Origin: Haematobia irritans
Taxonomy: Eukaryota > Arthropoda > Insecta > Diptera > Muscidae
Reading direction: 5' to 3'
Length of the DNA stretch: 64,000 nt
Assembly: GCF_050003625.1 (NCBI RefSeq)
Contig: NC_134398.1
Coordinates: forward strand, 59,481,641 to 59,545,640
Below, in pieces: positions 35,401-47,298 of this stretch. Numbering within the stretch: position 1 is the first letter of the stretch; every line of letters starts with the position of its first letter. The position numbers and the translations under genes are program-made. The notes under the pieces are model-generated. The model ran no database searches, was not told the origin of the DNA, and saw only the letters and a program-made list of their open reading frames with translations.

Positions 35401-36029
35401 CACTGAAAAAAATATTGTCGTGAGGTCAAAGATTTCATGTCTTTAAAATACGAATACAAATTTTGCTTAGCATAGAAAACGCATTTCTCTAAAATAGGGT
35501 TATTTTCCTTGTCTAAAAGTCGATAAACTTTTCAATGAAGTCGTATTGTCCTTTTAATTAAGTGATTTGACTTAAAAATGGGTATCTTAACATGAAAGAA
35601 AAAAATTATAGGCTAAGGTCAACTTGACTTTAATAATTCAGAAAAATTCTTTAAATTTAATGAAATTGTCTTTAAATTTGTTGTCTTTTTGCATCTTGAC
35701 TACAAAGCAAAAAATCGTTCAAATATAGGACATGTTTTTCAAATCTTTATTTTAAAGAAGTTTTTTACTTCAAACATAGCATAATTTCTACTGGAAGTCG
35801 AGTCCTAATTTGGAAAATAAAGTTGCCATTAACTCGTTTTTAAAGCTGAGAAAGCGAAAAATTAAAATTTGCTTCCTAGAAACAAGTACACAAAACCTAA
35901 ATTTAAAAGAGAATTGTGTCTTAAAAGTATCCTTACTTGTATTCTCCGCTTCTTTGGCTCGGAATCAATACAAAATTTTTTAAAGTAAAGACAAAATCTT
36001 TGGAACCGAGTATGCTTTTTTTTCAGTGT
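35401..36029 (+). repeat. MITE family D, copy D1, in H2
   Basis: TA, CACTGAAAAAAATATTGTCG ... GAGTATGCTTTTTTTTCAGTG, TA: 629 bp with CACTGAAAAAAA inverted termini. Removing it restores continuity with H1 (GCTGATA/CTTTTACTG against TGAGCTCATACTTTTTCGG). Confidence 0.88.
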
Positions 36030-36284
36030 ACTTTTACTGATTCTGTTTTGTATTTTTTCTCACACTTTGCAAAATATCATAGGCCAAATAGCGCTTATTT
36101 TCATAAGGCCATTTGGTCAAATTCAAGAATCAAGTTTTCCGAACAAGCTCATATAGCACTTGAAGAAATTGAGGTAGGTTTTAAAAATGACAATTTTTGT
36201 TATACATGCTATTAGTACAAGTAAAAACAGAAGAAAAATTAAAGTTTTTACCATTGTGTTTATTTCGGTAGTGAAAGGGTTATT

Positions 36285-37943
36285 ATATTGCACGATTTTG
36301 ACAATTTTTTTAATAATGGACTCAATATTAGTTATTACTATCTTTGTAGGAGTAAAATTAAATATAGCTCCAAATATCAGACGTTTCTGTTCAGATTGAG
36401 ATAAAGCTCCCATGAACATGTACCCCTTCATTATACATATATACAATAAGGAAATACATTATACAATCATTATACAATAAGGAAATACGTTTTTCCCAAA
36501 CCTATTTCAATGATTCCCCAAAAATGATTATGTTGACTAGTTCAGTAGGGGTGGTCACTTACTCACTTGCTTTTGAATATAATAGATCAAAATGCTTTTG
36601 TAAGTTTATAAACAATAAAATGAACTATCCCTAGAATAAAACTGTAAGTTGTCAGACGGTTTGAGAACGCTAGCAACCTTAAATTTGTTGCAATACATAT
36701 CAGCCACTATATAATATTTATTATTAAACCACTTGTTTTGTCTGTACAAAGGCAAATCATCTCAAATTATTTTCCATGCTCACTGCTCATTCATTTCCGT
36801 ATGTCGACAGTCATAGCATATAATTAAAGACCACCTATAGATTATTTATGATGGACCAAGTAAAAAATAATACAAAAAAAGCGAATTCCTTTTGTCATTC
36901 TCTCGACTACAATTTGTATTCACTTTTGATAGTTATAATATGATTATGCTACACTCTTCAATGAGTTTTCCAGTTGTTTCTATACTTCCATATCATATTT
37001 GTTGTTTCGTTCCATTGTGACTTTCATCCTTTCACCAGGCCCACAAGGCTCAGTCGTATTACCGTGGACGTTGTATTTCTGTTCATAATAGCATCTGTCC
37101 GTACAAAGCAATTGACTTTAAGCCTGTTATTGCTGTTATTTCTGAGCACACGGTCCCAAGCAAGTCTTGCTCATGGGTTTATTTCGTTTGGTTGGATGCC
37201 TGTGTGATGATGGCCAGAAGAGGAAAAGCCCACTACGACTGGAGTAGTATTGGACTATTTTATGCACAAAAAATCCAATGATTTCATAAGATGCCGTCGA
37301 ATGCTCCAGAGTATACGAACACAATCGCAATTATAATACATCATTTATTTCCTATTCCTTTGTTCGTATTGCTTTAATTTGATTCACTTAAAGATGCCCA
37401 ACTCTATTGGCAAAATTTAGTAAATTTCTATTAAATACGAATAGCAAGTCCATAATTCTGTTTATTCATTTCTTCATAATGAATCGTTTCGTTTTGAAGT
37501 ACAGTAATAGAGTTTCATAGCATATGTTCTAAGCTAAAACATTTCTTTTGCAATTTCCAACCAATTTATTTCGAAAACAAATACTTTCCACATTTTCAAT
37601 TACCCAGATTTACCACGGAAACCTAAAAGGTGGGCAGATGCACAATGGATTGCGTTTCGTCGATGCCATCACGCACAAGTTGCACATGCAACAGCATTCC
37701 AAACGGCAAACATTATCACTCGTTTAGAATTCATTCATATCCTTTTCCGTTCTATGAACTTCTATAATTTTCCAAGTATTAGACATTCCAGTGGGAAAAA
37801 CGATGGCAATGTGCAGACGTTCTAAACCCTTTAATTTTATATACAGAAATTACTCGTAGTTTTATATAGTTCATAGATATATATGATTTAGTTAAAATTT
37901 CCCGAATATGGAAAATACGACTTTAATAATATTTTGGTTCACT
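36285..37943. other. Unassigned DNA, probably single-copy
   Basis: No element ends, tandem repeats or transposase motifs. The 77-codon frame at 36974-37207 is hydrophobic and unrecognised. Base composition is a little less AT-rich near 37020-37260. Confidence 0.4.
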
Positions 37944-37947
37944 TTAA

Positions 37948-38463
37948 CCCTTTCACTACCGAAATAAACCTAATGTTAAAAACTTTAATTTCTCTTCTGT
38001 TTTTACTAGTATTAACAGCACGTAAAACAAAAATTGTCATTTGAGATCCTACGTCAATTACTTCAAGAGCTATATGAGCTCGTTCTGAAAACTTGATTCT
38101 TGAATTGTGACCAAATGGCCTTACGAAAAGAAGCGCTATTTGGGCTATAATATCTTTCAAAGTGTAAGAAAAAATACTAAAAAGAACCCGAAAAAGTATG
38201 AGCTATAGTTTTTGTATAAATGTCTATTTACTAGAGATATACAGTAGAAAAATTGCCTCAAATGTTCATATTTTTCGTTTATAGTTAAAGAAGTTTATAA
38301 AAATTTATTTTAGTATTCACCAATATGGAAAATATTTATAGTTTATTTAGATTAAAGTCTCTTCCTTAAAATAACATCGAGAAATAAATCGAAACTAAGC
38401 GGGAAAATAGAATTTGGTCTCTTTTTCGAATGTCCTTCTAAGTGGACATTGGTAGTGAAAGGG
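37948..38463 (+). repeat. piggyBac-like MITE H1, intact
   Basis: TTAA (37944-37947), CCCTTTCACTACCGAAAT ... CATTGGTAGTGAAAGGG, TTAA (38464-38467). 516 bp, inverted ends CCCTTTCACTACC, perfect TTAA duplication. A subterminal palindrome AATGTCCTTCTAAGTGGACATT lies at 38430-38451. Confidence 0.88.
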
Positions 38464-38483
38464 TTAATTAGATGTTATAAACT

Positions 38484-39750
38484 AACAAGTATTTACAGCA
38501 GTAAGTTCGGCCGGGCCGAATCTTAAATACCCACCACCATGAACCAAATATTAGGGTTTCCTTTGAAATTTCAGGAGGGCTTGAGGACTTGAGGACACTT
38601 CCCGAAGATAAATTTAAAGATTTCACCTATGAGGACTATATCATATTCTGGATTTATAAGAACCATTTTTGTTTGAGTTTTAGAGGAATCATTAACATCT
38701 TTTGTATGTGTGCAAGAAAATTATAAAATAACGTCTTGATTTGAAATCTTAAATCTGTAGATTTTCACCCGAGAAGTTTCAAGCAATTTTCATGATCAGT
38801 GCGCCTTCTACACCCTCAAGAAGTGAAGTCGTTCTATATGGAGGCATTACCAAATGGACCGATAAAAACTTAATCCGATACACGTTTTTGTGAGCCTAAA
38901 ATACCAGAATATTTACAATTTCAGGCAAATTGGATAAAAACTTCGGATTCTAGAAGCCCAAGAAGTAAAATCGGGAAATCGATCTATATGGAGGCTATAC
39001 CAAAATATGGACTGATACTCACCATTTTCGGCACACCTCTTTATGGTCCTAAAATACCTCTAGATTTCCAGGCAAATTGGATAAAAACTACGGTTTCTAT
39101 AAGCCCAAGACCCCAAATCGGGGGGTCGGTTTATATGGGGACCATACCAAAACATGGACCGATGCTCACCATTTTTGGAACACCTCTTTACGGTTCTAAA
39201 GTACCTCTCGATTTCCAATTTCATGTAAATTGGATCAAAACTGCGGTTTCTATAAGCCCAAGAAATAAAATCGGGAGATCGGTCTATATAGGGGCTTTAC
39301 CAAAATATGGACCGATACTCACAATTTTTGGCACACGTATTTGTGGTCCTACAATACCTCTAGATTTCAAATTTCAGGCTACTTGGATAAAAACTACGAT
39401 TTCAATAAGGCCAAGACCCCAAGACCCCAAATCGGGATGTCGGTTTATATGGGGACTATATCAAAACCTGGACCGATATAGCTCCTTTTCGAACTTGATC
39501 AGCCTGCAGACAAAAGACGAGTTTGTGCAAAATTTCAGCACGATTGCTTTATTATTGAAGACTGCAGCGTGATTACAACAGACAGACAGACAGACAGACA
39601 GACGGACAGACTGACATCATCATATCGTCTTAGAATTTCTCCCTGATCAAGAATATATATACTTTATATAGTCGGAAATCGATATTTCGATGTGTTACAA
39701 ATGGAATGACAAACTTATTATACCCCCGTCACTATGGTGGTGGGTATAAA
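38484..39750 (-). mobile_element. Family B element B2
   Basis: Reverse orientation: AACAAGTATTTACAGCAGTA and TTCGGCCGGGCCGAA at the left. Array units with CTATATGGAGGC/TTATATGGGGAC, a (GACA)n run at 39581-39605, and the hairpin CCCCCGTCACTATGGTGGTGGGTATA at the right follow. About four array units, fewer than B1. Confidence 0.85.
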
Positions 39751-40176
39751 AAAGAGAATATACATTTTGATTTACCAAATTTCAGGTAAATCAGGGATTT
39801 CTACCAAAAATCAATATGGATTGATTCTGACTAAAAATTACTTGTGTCAAATATCATATCAATCAAATTAAAACGGCGACCGAGATTAGATGGAAAAATG
39901 TGTCTATGGACAAACGGACACCGCTAAATCGACTGAAGGCGTGACCGTTTGCATTATCGCCAAAGGCATCAAGTACACAAAAAGTCGTTTGTTAAACTGA
40001 TGCTAAAATAAACTTATATTTATATTTGTTTTCTATTTTTAAGATTGTTTAAGGAATTTTTTCCAACTCAATGAAATTTTCTTTATTCCAAGTATACCTC
40101 AAAAACTTTATAAAAATTTCAATTAACGTAAAATTTCAATTAACAAACTCAAATTCAAACAAAATAAAAAAATAAA
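39751..40176. other. Unassigned DNA with a short HINE-like scrap
   Basis: GACAAACGGACACCGCTAAATCGACTGAAGG (39909-39939) resembles the post-GTCY part of family K in reverse. The rest is unassigned. Confidence 0.35.
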
Positions 40177-40319
40177 ATAAAATTTTTGGCCTAACGACAA
40201 TATTTTTGTCAGTGTAGATATAGTTACATCTTAGCATTTTCAGGTCTACTCAGCAAAATGCTAAGATCTAACCATATCTACACTGACAAAAATATTGTCG
40301 TTAGGCCAAAAATTTTATG
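40177..40319. repeat. Foldback of two D termini
   Basis: Arms of ~64 bp (40177-40240 and 40255-40318) with two mismatches, loop CAGGTCTACTCAGC. Each arm contains a family D left end (CACTGACAAAAATATTGTCG) plus ~27 bp of flank (TAGATATRGTTASATCTTAGC). Confidence 0.88.
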
Positions 40320-41139
40320 TCCTTAAAATACGAATGCAAATTTTGCTTAGCAAAGAAAACGCATTTCTTTGATATAATGTTTTTTTCCTTGTCCAAAAGT
40401 CGATAAACTTTGCAATGAAGTCGTTTTGTCCTTATAATTAGGTGATTCGACTTAAAAATGGGTATCATGACATGAAAGCAAATGTTTTTGGACTAAGGAC
40501 AACTTGACTTTAATATTTCAGAAAAATTCTTTAAAATTAATTAAATTGAAAAAAACGACAAAACAAAACTTTCTTCCTAGAATCAAGTACGCAAAACCCA
40601 AATTTAAAATAAAATTGCGCCGTAAAACAATCCTTACTTGAATTCTCTGCTTCTTTGGCTCGGAATCAATACCAACATTATTATAGTAAAGACACAATCA
40701 TAGTTAAGTGATTCAAATTCAAAATGTGTATCTTAATTTGTTTGAAGAAATTGTCTTTAAATTTGTTGTTTTTTTGCATCTTGACAGCAAAGCAAAAAAG
40801 CGTTTAAAAATAGGAGACGTTTTCGACACGTTGTTTTAAAGACGACTTTTACTTGAAATGTAGCATAATTTCTACTTGAAGTCGAGTCTGAATTTTAAAA
40901 TTTATGTTGCCGTTAACACGTTTGTAAAGGACTTTGAAAGCATATGAAGAAAACAACTTGAAAAAACGAAAAAATAAAACTTTCTTACTAGAATCAAGTA
41001 GGCAAAACCCAACTTTAAAAGAGAATTGCGTCGTAAAACAATCCTTACTCCAACTCTCCGCTTCTTTGGCTCGGAATCAATACCAAAATCATTAGTGTAA
41101 AGACAAAATCTTTGGGTCCGGGCATGCTTTTTTTCAGTG
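40281..41139 (+). repeat. MITE family D, copy D2 (chimeric)
   Basis: TA, CACTGACAAAAATATTGTCG ... GGGCATGCTTTTTTTCAGTG. At 859 bp it is longer than the ~630-650 bp norm, because the segment ending CTCTGCTTCTTTGGCTCGGA (~40645) is followed by a second D interior. That interior repeats the same block at ~41055. Confidence 0.8.
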
Positions 41140-41483
41140 TGGCACTAGTTAAAATCCAAAAATGTTAGCAAACAATCGTTATGTAAAGAACGCATTATGG
41201 AAATCTCAAATAGTTCACTTTTCGCACTAGTAGTGCATTTTTCCCATAAAATAATTTCAATTAGTTTCTATGTAAAACCTTTATGCTCATGAAATATATA
41301 TTTTCCAGTGTGAGTGAAGTCACTTGCGATACCAGGTTATGTGGCAGCCCGATGTATCAGGCTCACTTAGACTATTCAGTCCATTGTGATAAACCAGATG
41401 AAATAATATAATATAAGAGTTGTTTGCTTAAATACTTATTTTCGTTGAGTTCACATTTTATCATCTTCATCCCACGAACAAAA
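41140..41483. other. Unassigned DNA left of the hAT-type element
   Basis: No recognised repeat or coding signal. Ends in the 8-bp duplication TTCAAAAT. Confidence 0.4.
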
Positions 41484-41683
41484 TTCAAAATCAGGGATCC
41501 GGAGCGGTCCATTTTTTTCGCTCCGCTCCGCTCCCGCTCCGGAGAAAAGAAAAACGCTCCGCTCCACGCTCCGAAAAAAAAAATCGCTCCGCTCCGCTCC
41601 TCTTCGAGAAAATTATAGTATATTATATAATTATATAATCTGAACCAATTTGCATAATATTTTGCGGGGTTAATTAATACCAC

Positions 41684-42599
41684 AAAAGGTTACCTTGTGC
41701 AAAATTTGAGAAAGATCAGTTAAGAAATGAGGCCTCTACGGTCAAAAATAAGGTTATTAGGGGCGAATTTTTCAAAATCGGGCGATACATACATGGGAGC
41801 TATATCTACATCTGAACCGATTTCGATGAAATTTTGCACATACCGTTAGTACTATAGTGGACTGGATCTAGCCAACTTTGAGTAAGATCGGTTAGTAAAT
41901 AAGGGTTCTATGGCCAAAATTTGGGAAAATCGGGCTATACATATATATGAGAGCTATATCTAAATCTGAACCGATTTCGATGATATTTCGCACATATAGT
42001 TATTGCTATAGAAGATTACATTTAGCAAACTTTGAGTAAGATCGGTTGATAAATAAGGGTTTTATTGCAATATTTAGAAAAATCGGGCGGTACATATATA
42101 TGGGAGCTATAGCTAAATCTGGGAAAATCGGGCGATACTTATATATGAGAACTATATCTAAATCTGAACCGATTTGGATGAAATTTTGCAGACTTGAAGG
42201 GCGATGGAAAAGATTACCTTTTGCCAAATTTGGTGACGATCCGTTTGAAAAAAAGCGCAACGTGACCCCATTTGTCGAAATTGGGCGATTCATATATATG
42301 GGAGCTTTATCTAAATTTGATCCGATTTCTTCCAAATTCAATAGCGTTCGTCCTTGTGCCCAAAAAACTCCCTGTACCAAATTTCATCAAAATCGGTTAA
42401 TAATTGCGACTGGAATCCTGTGAACAAAAAATACATGGACAGACGGACGGACGGACACCAAGCGCTAGATCGACTCAGGAGGTGATTCTGAGTCGATCGG
42501 TATATATTTTATGGGGTCTAAAATCAATATTTCTGGTAGGCATACTTTTTGGCCGATCAAACTTATTATACCCTAACCACTATGTGGTTTAGGGTACAA
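41684..42599 (-). mobile_element. Mini-me/HINE-like element family K, copy K1
   Basis: Reverse orientation. Array units contain GGGAGCTATATCTAAATCTG. A (GACG)n-type run is at 42438-42455, GTCTAAAATCAATATTTCTGG follows, and the terminal hairpin TATACCCTAACCACTATGTG...GTTTAGGGTACA is at 42567-42598. The 3' hairpin terminus is not found, so the left limit is approximate. Confidence 0.7.
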
Positions 42600-42887
42600 T
42601 GACTTTAAAACAATGTGTTGAAACATTTTATTAATTTTGAAGATTTTTTCAGAAATATTAAATCTATTTTAACTTCATTAAAGCAAAATTTTCATTCATG
42701 TTAGGATACACATTTTTATGTCGAATCACTTAGATATAAGGACAAACAGACTTCATGAAAAGTTTAGAGACTTTTAGACAAGGAAAAAACTTTATTTCAG
42801 AGAAATACGTCTTCTATTCTAAGCAAAATTAGTATTCGTATTTTAAGCATGTGAAATATTTGGCCTCCCGACAATATTCTTTGCGGT
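42600..42887 (-). repeat. MITE family D fragment D7
   Basis: Matches the D interior and left end in reverse: GTCGAATCACTTAGATATAA, AGACAAGGAAAAAACTTTAT, CCCGACAATATTCTTTGCGGTG. Cut on the left by K1. Confidence 0.75.
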
Positions 42888-43468
42888 GCACCATCTACTA
42901 TTTAATATGTGATAGAAACCAAATTTATGAAAATGGACCAAAATGGACCAAATTCTGTTTGGTCCGACCATCGGACCAAATTCAAAAATTAGAAATCTTT
43001 TGGACCAATTTTGGTCCGATCTATATACAGAGTAGAATTAACTACTCTCCGAAAGTTTTTTTTGGTTTTGCAACAGACGTAGAGAAGAGGTTTTGTTATA
43101 TTTGTAATGTGTGAGTGTATGTTTAAGTTTTGCAACAACCTCCATCGAAATCAGCCCGTGGTATACCTACGAATATTCTTACTCAGATCTAGTGTTACCT
43201 AATTTCGCTTTTTTCCCTTTATTGTAAAAATACATTTTCGAACAGCGTTTTTAAGAAATGTTCGTTCTCAAAAAAAGATAACATGCAATAATACAAATCA
43301 AGTCATTAGTTTTCAATGTGAGAAAAAATTAAAATAAATGTATATGCGCACATTTTTCAACCAAAATTGAAACTATCCATAATTTTAATTAAATTTTCGA
43401 TAACTAATATCAGAAATAAGAGAATGCTAGGATATAGTACAATAGTAAAGCAAATATGAATGTCCTTA
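42888..43468. other. Spacer in the hAT-type element with GGACCA repeats
   Basis: Between 42930 and 43020 there are several copies of (A)TGGACCAAA and its inverse TTTGGTCC, able to fold. The remainder shows nothing recognisable. Confidence 0.4.
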
Positions 43469-44118
43469 CACTGAAAAAAAGCATGCCCGGTTCCAAGGAT
43501 TTTGCCTTTACTTTAACAGTTTGGGTATTAATTCCGAGCCAAAGAAAGAGAATACAAGTAAGAATACTTTAAAGACGCAATTCTCTTTTAAATTTGGGGG
43601 TTATGTACTTGCTTCTAGGAAGCAAATGTTAATTTTTCATTTTTTTAGATTTTTTTTCGTCAGTTGTTATCAAAATCCTTTAAAAACGAGTTAACGAAGA
43701 TTTTATTTTCCATATTGAGACTCGACTTCCAGTAGAAATTATGCTATGTTTCAAGTAAAAAGCGTCTTTAAAATAAAGTGTTGAAAAACATGTCTTATTT
43801 TTTACCGATTTTTGCTTTGTAGGCAAGATGCAAAAAGGAAACAAATTTAAAGACAATTTTATTAATTTTAAAGAATTTTTCTTAATTATTAAAGTCACGT
43901 TGACCTTACCTCAAAAATTGTATCTTTCATGTTATGATACACATTTTTAAGTAAAATCACTTAATTATAAGGACATTACAACTTCATTCAAAAGTTTATT
44001 GACATTTGGACAAGGAAAAAACTTTATTTTAGAGAAATGCGTCTTCCATGTTAAGCAAAATTTGCATTCTTATTCTAAGGACATGAAATCTTTGACTTCA
44101 CGACAATATTTTTTTCAG
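43469..44118 (-). repeat. MITE family D, copy D3
   Basis: TA, CACTGAAAAAAAGCATGCCC ... CACGACAATATTTTTTTCAG. 650 bp, reverse orientation; the right terminus has lost the last TG and the TA. Confidence 0.85.
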
Positions 44119-44571
44119 AAAACTAAAAAATTAAATATAAATAAAATCGTTTAATTGCATTTATTTGACGTTCATTACAAACATCTTTGTAGTAATACGG
44201 GATTAAATTGATCGAAAGTACTATTGTTACTTTTACAACACATGCTAGAGATATATTTTGACATTTGCCGTTTTTGAAAACAATTACTTAAAAAACACGT
44301 TGTGTTTTTCCCAATGTACGTAAGTACAAAAATACATATCGTACATTTTGAACGTTTACTCACACTACGCTAAGTACTAGCTATATTTCAAATTACCTAC
44401 ATAGTGTAATTTCAAAGTTACACATTTCATTCAAGTAATATTTTATTCGGAGCGGAGCAGTTTTTCATTTGGAAACCGCTCCGCTCCGGATTTTAGAAAT
44501 GCCGCTCCCGCTCCGCTCCCGCTCCGGCAAAAAAGGGCTTGCTCCGCTCCGCTCCACGCTCCGGATCCCTG
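44119..44571. other. Right part of the hAT-type element
   Basis: Unique-looking AT-rich DNA to 44445, then the CGCTCC-rich right end. Confidence 0.5.
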
Positions 44572-44579
44572 TTCAAAAT

Positions 44580-45123
44580 ATACAACAGCAGTAACATATT
44601 TTTAATCTTTGGAATGCTACCTCAATACCTAGTAGAGCAAATTTATCAATAGATACGTGCAGAGAGGGAATGTAATCACCTTCTAGAACAAAATGTTATT
44701 TTTGGGTGGGGAGAAAATAACATATTTGCAAAAACGTTGTTTTCTCGCCAAACATAAAATTGTTGTCGAAATCAAATACATAATGTTGCGAAAAAAAAAT
44801 ATTACATGTTCACCGTTCAAAATGAACATTTTGCTCTAGACAGTTATCATATTCCTTCTCTGGGTGTAGTTGGCATTCTTTTAACCTAGTGCATGTAATG
44901 CAACCTTAGAAGAAATGTTATTCGAATAAGCATATCCTCTTTTTGACAGCAACTTTAAGTATTAATTCTCAAATAGGTAGAGTTTTGTTTATCTCTAGAG
45001 TCCGAAGAAGGGATGTTTAATAGTAACTCCAATGTATCCACTCTAAATTTTGTATAGTGGCCCTCCAATATTTTACAATTTTTGCTCATATATTCGCTCA
45101 TAATATTGTCGAGAGTCCTTGCA
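44580..45123. other. Unassigned DNA
   Basis: Between the hAT-type element and D4; no recognised feature. Confidence 0.4.
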
Positions 45124-47283
45124 CACTGAACAAAAATGCCCGGTTCCAAAGATTTTGTCTTTACACTAATGATTTTGGTATTGATTCCGAGCCAAAGAAG
45201 CGGTGAATTGAAGTAAGGACACTTTTAACATAAGACAGAATTCTCTTTTAAATTCAAGTTTTGCGTACTTGATCCTAGGAAACAAATTTTAATTTGTTCG
45301 TTTTTTTCTGTTTTTTCTTCATGTGCATTTACAGTCCTTTAAAAACGTATTAACTACAACTTAAATTTTCATATTCAGACTCGACTTCAAGAAAAATTGA
45401 TGCTATTTTTGAAGTAAAGAGTTGAAAAACATGACAAATTTTTAAATGCATTTTTGCTTTGTTGTCGAGAGCAAAAAGACTACAAATTTAAAGACAATTT
45501 CATTAATTTTGAAGAAGTTGAACATTTAGAAGTTGACCTTAGTCAAGCAAAATTTTCTTTCATTTTAAGATACCCATTTTTAAGTCGAATCACTTAATTA
45601 TAACAAGTATATACGGCCGTAAGTTCGGCCAGGCCGAAGCTTATGTACCCTCCACCATGGATTCCATAGAAACGTCTACTGAAGCCGATGGCGAGGTATC
45701 ATAAAACTTCCTTACAACGTAATATATACCACATATTTAGTCCATACGTGGTATATATTAAACTACAAAAGGGCCGATTAAATTCGTATATAATTAAGTT
45801 TAAAGTTTCTATAGAAATAAAATTTTGACAAAATAAAATTTTGACAACATTTTCTATAGAAGTAAAATTTTGACAAAATTTTCTACAGAAATTTTGTCAA
45901 AATTTTCTATAGAAATAAAATTTTGTCAAAATTTTCTATAGAAATTAAATTTTGACAAAATTTTCTAAAGAAATAAAATTTTGACAAAATTTTCTATAGA
46001 TATAACATTTTGACAATGTTTTCTATAAAAATAAAATTTTGGTAGATTATTTTTGGCTCGAGTGGCTTGATGATTATGATTATGAACCGATATGGACCAA
46101 TTTTTGTGTGATTGGGGATCGGCTATATATAACTATAGACCGATATGGACCAATTTCGGCATAGTTATTAGCGGCCTTAGACTAACACCACGTTGCAAAT
46201 TTCAACCGGATCGGATGAATTTTGCTTCTCCAAGAGGCTCCGGAGATCAAATCTGGGAATGGTTTATATGGGGGCTATATATAATTATGGACCGATATGG
46301 ACCAATTCTTGTGTGTTTGTTAGAGACCACATTCTAACACCATGTTCCAAAATTCAACCGGATCGGATGAATTTTACCCCTCCAAGAGGCTCCGGAGGAC
46401 AAATCTGGGGATCGATTTATATGGGGGCTATATATAATTATGGACCGATATGGACCAATTCTTGCATGGTTGTTAGAGACCATATACTAACACCACGTAC
46501 CAAATTGGAAATTTGCTTCTCTTAGAGGCTCCGCAAGCCAAATCGGGGGATCGGTTTATATGGGGGCTATATATAATTATGGACCGATGTGGACCAATTT
46601 TTGCTTGGTTGTTAGAGATTAACATCATGTACCAAATTTCAGCCTGATCGGATGAAATTTGCTTCTTTTAGAGCAATCGCAAGCCAAATTGGGGGGTCCG
46701 TTTATATGGGGGCTATACGTAAAAGTGGACCGATATGGATCAATATTTGCATGGTTATTAGAGACCATATAGTAACACCATGTACCAAATTTCAGCCTGA
46801 TCGGATGAAATTTGCTTCTCTTAGAGGGTCTGAAAGCCAAATTTGGGGGTCCGTTTATATGGGGGCTATACGTAAAAGTGGACCGATATGGCCCATTTGC
46901 AATACCATCCGATCTACATGAATAACAACTACTTGTGCCAAGTTTCAAGTCGATAGCTTGTTTCGTTCGGAAGTTAGCGTGATTTCAACAGACGGACGGA
47001 CGGACGGACATGCTCAGATCGACTAAGAATTTCACCACGACCCAGAATATATATACTTTATGGGGTTTTAGAGCAATATTTCGATGTGTTACAAACCGAT
47101 TGACAAAGTTAATATACCCCCATCCTATGGTGGAGGGTATAAAAAGAAAACGAAAGTTTGTCGTCTTTTGGGCAAGGAAACAAACTTTATATCAGAGAAA
47201 TGCATCTTCTATGCTAAGCAAAAACTCATTTGTATTTTAAGGACATGAAATTTTTGACCTCACGACAATATTTTTTTTTAGTG
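45124..47283 (-). repeat. MITE family D, copy D4, split by A4
   Basis: CACTGAACAAAAATGCCCGG at 45124, continuing to AATCACTTAATTATAA (45601). It resumes at 47146 with AAGTTTGTCGTC...GGGCAAGG and ends CACGACAATATTTTTTTTTAGTG (47283). The two halves are collinear with D3. Confidence 0.85.
45602..47145 (-). mobile_element. Family A element A4, nested in D4
   Basis: Reverse copy. AACAAGTATATACGGCCGTA and TTCGGCCAGGCCGAA are at the left. A tail of AATAAAATTTTGACAAAATT repeats (45800-46040) and about five array units with TTTATATGGGGGCTATA follow, then a (GACG)n run at 46990-47010. The right hairpin CCCCCATCCTATGGTGGAGGGTATA ends at 47141. Confidence 0.87.
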
Positions 47284-47298
47284 TAATAGCTGGTAATA

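Larger units (their letters stand above)
33972..36279 (-). mobile_element. piggyBac-like MITE H2, split by F4 and D1
   Basis: TTAA, CCCTTTCACTACCGATGTCC ... GGTAGTGAAAGGG, TTAT. Remaining segments 33972-34116, 35279-35400 and 36030-36279 align in order with the reverse complement of the intact H1 copy. TTAA targets with CCC termini and the subterminal TGTCCACTTAGAAGGACATT palindrome indicate the piggyBac superfamily. Confidence 0.8.
41492..44571. mobile_element. hAT-type non-autonomous element with CGCTCC subterminal repeats
   Basis: The termini CAGGGATCCGGAGC and GCTCCGGATCCCTG are perfect 14-bp inverted repeats. Flanking TTCAAAAT is present on both sides (41484-41491, 44572-44579), an 8-bp target duplication typical of hAT. 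Both ends carry clusters of CGCTCC/GGAGCG hexamers (41500-41610, 44450-44560), as expected of subterminal transposase-binding repeats. No transposase frame. K1, D7 and D3 lie inside, so the original element was much shorter. Confidence 0.85.

Noticed and set aside
38988..39572. 194-codon frame in B2
   Set aside because: Repeat-unit translation of the family B array.
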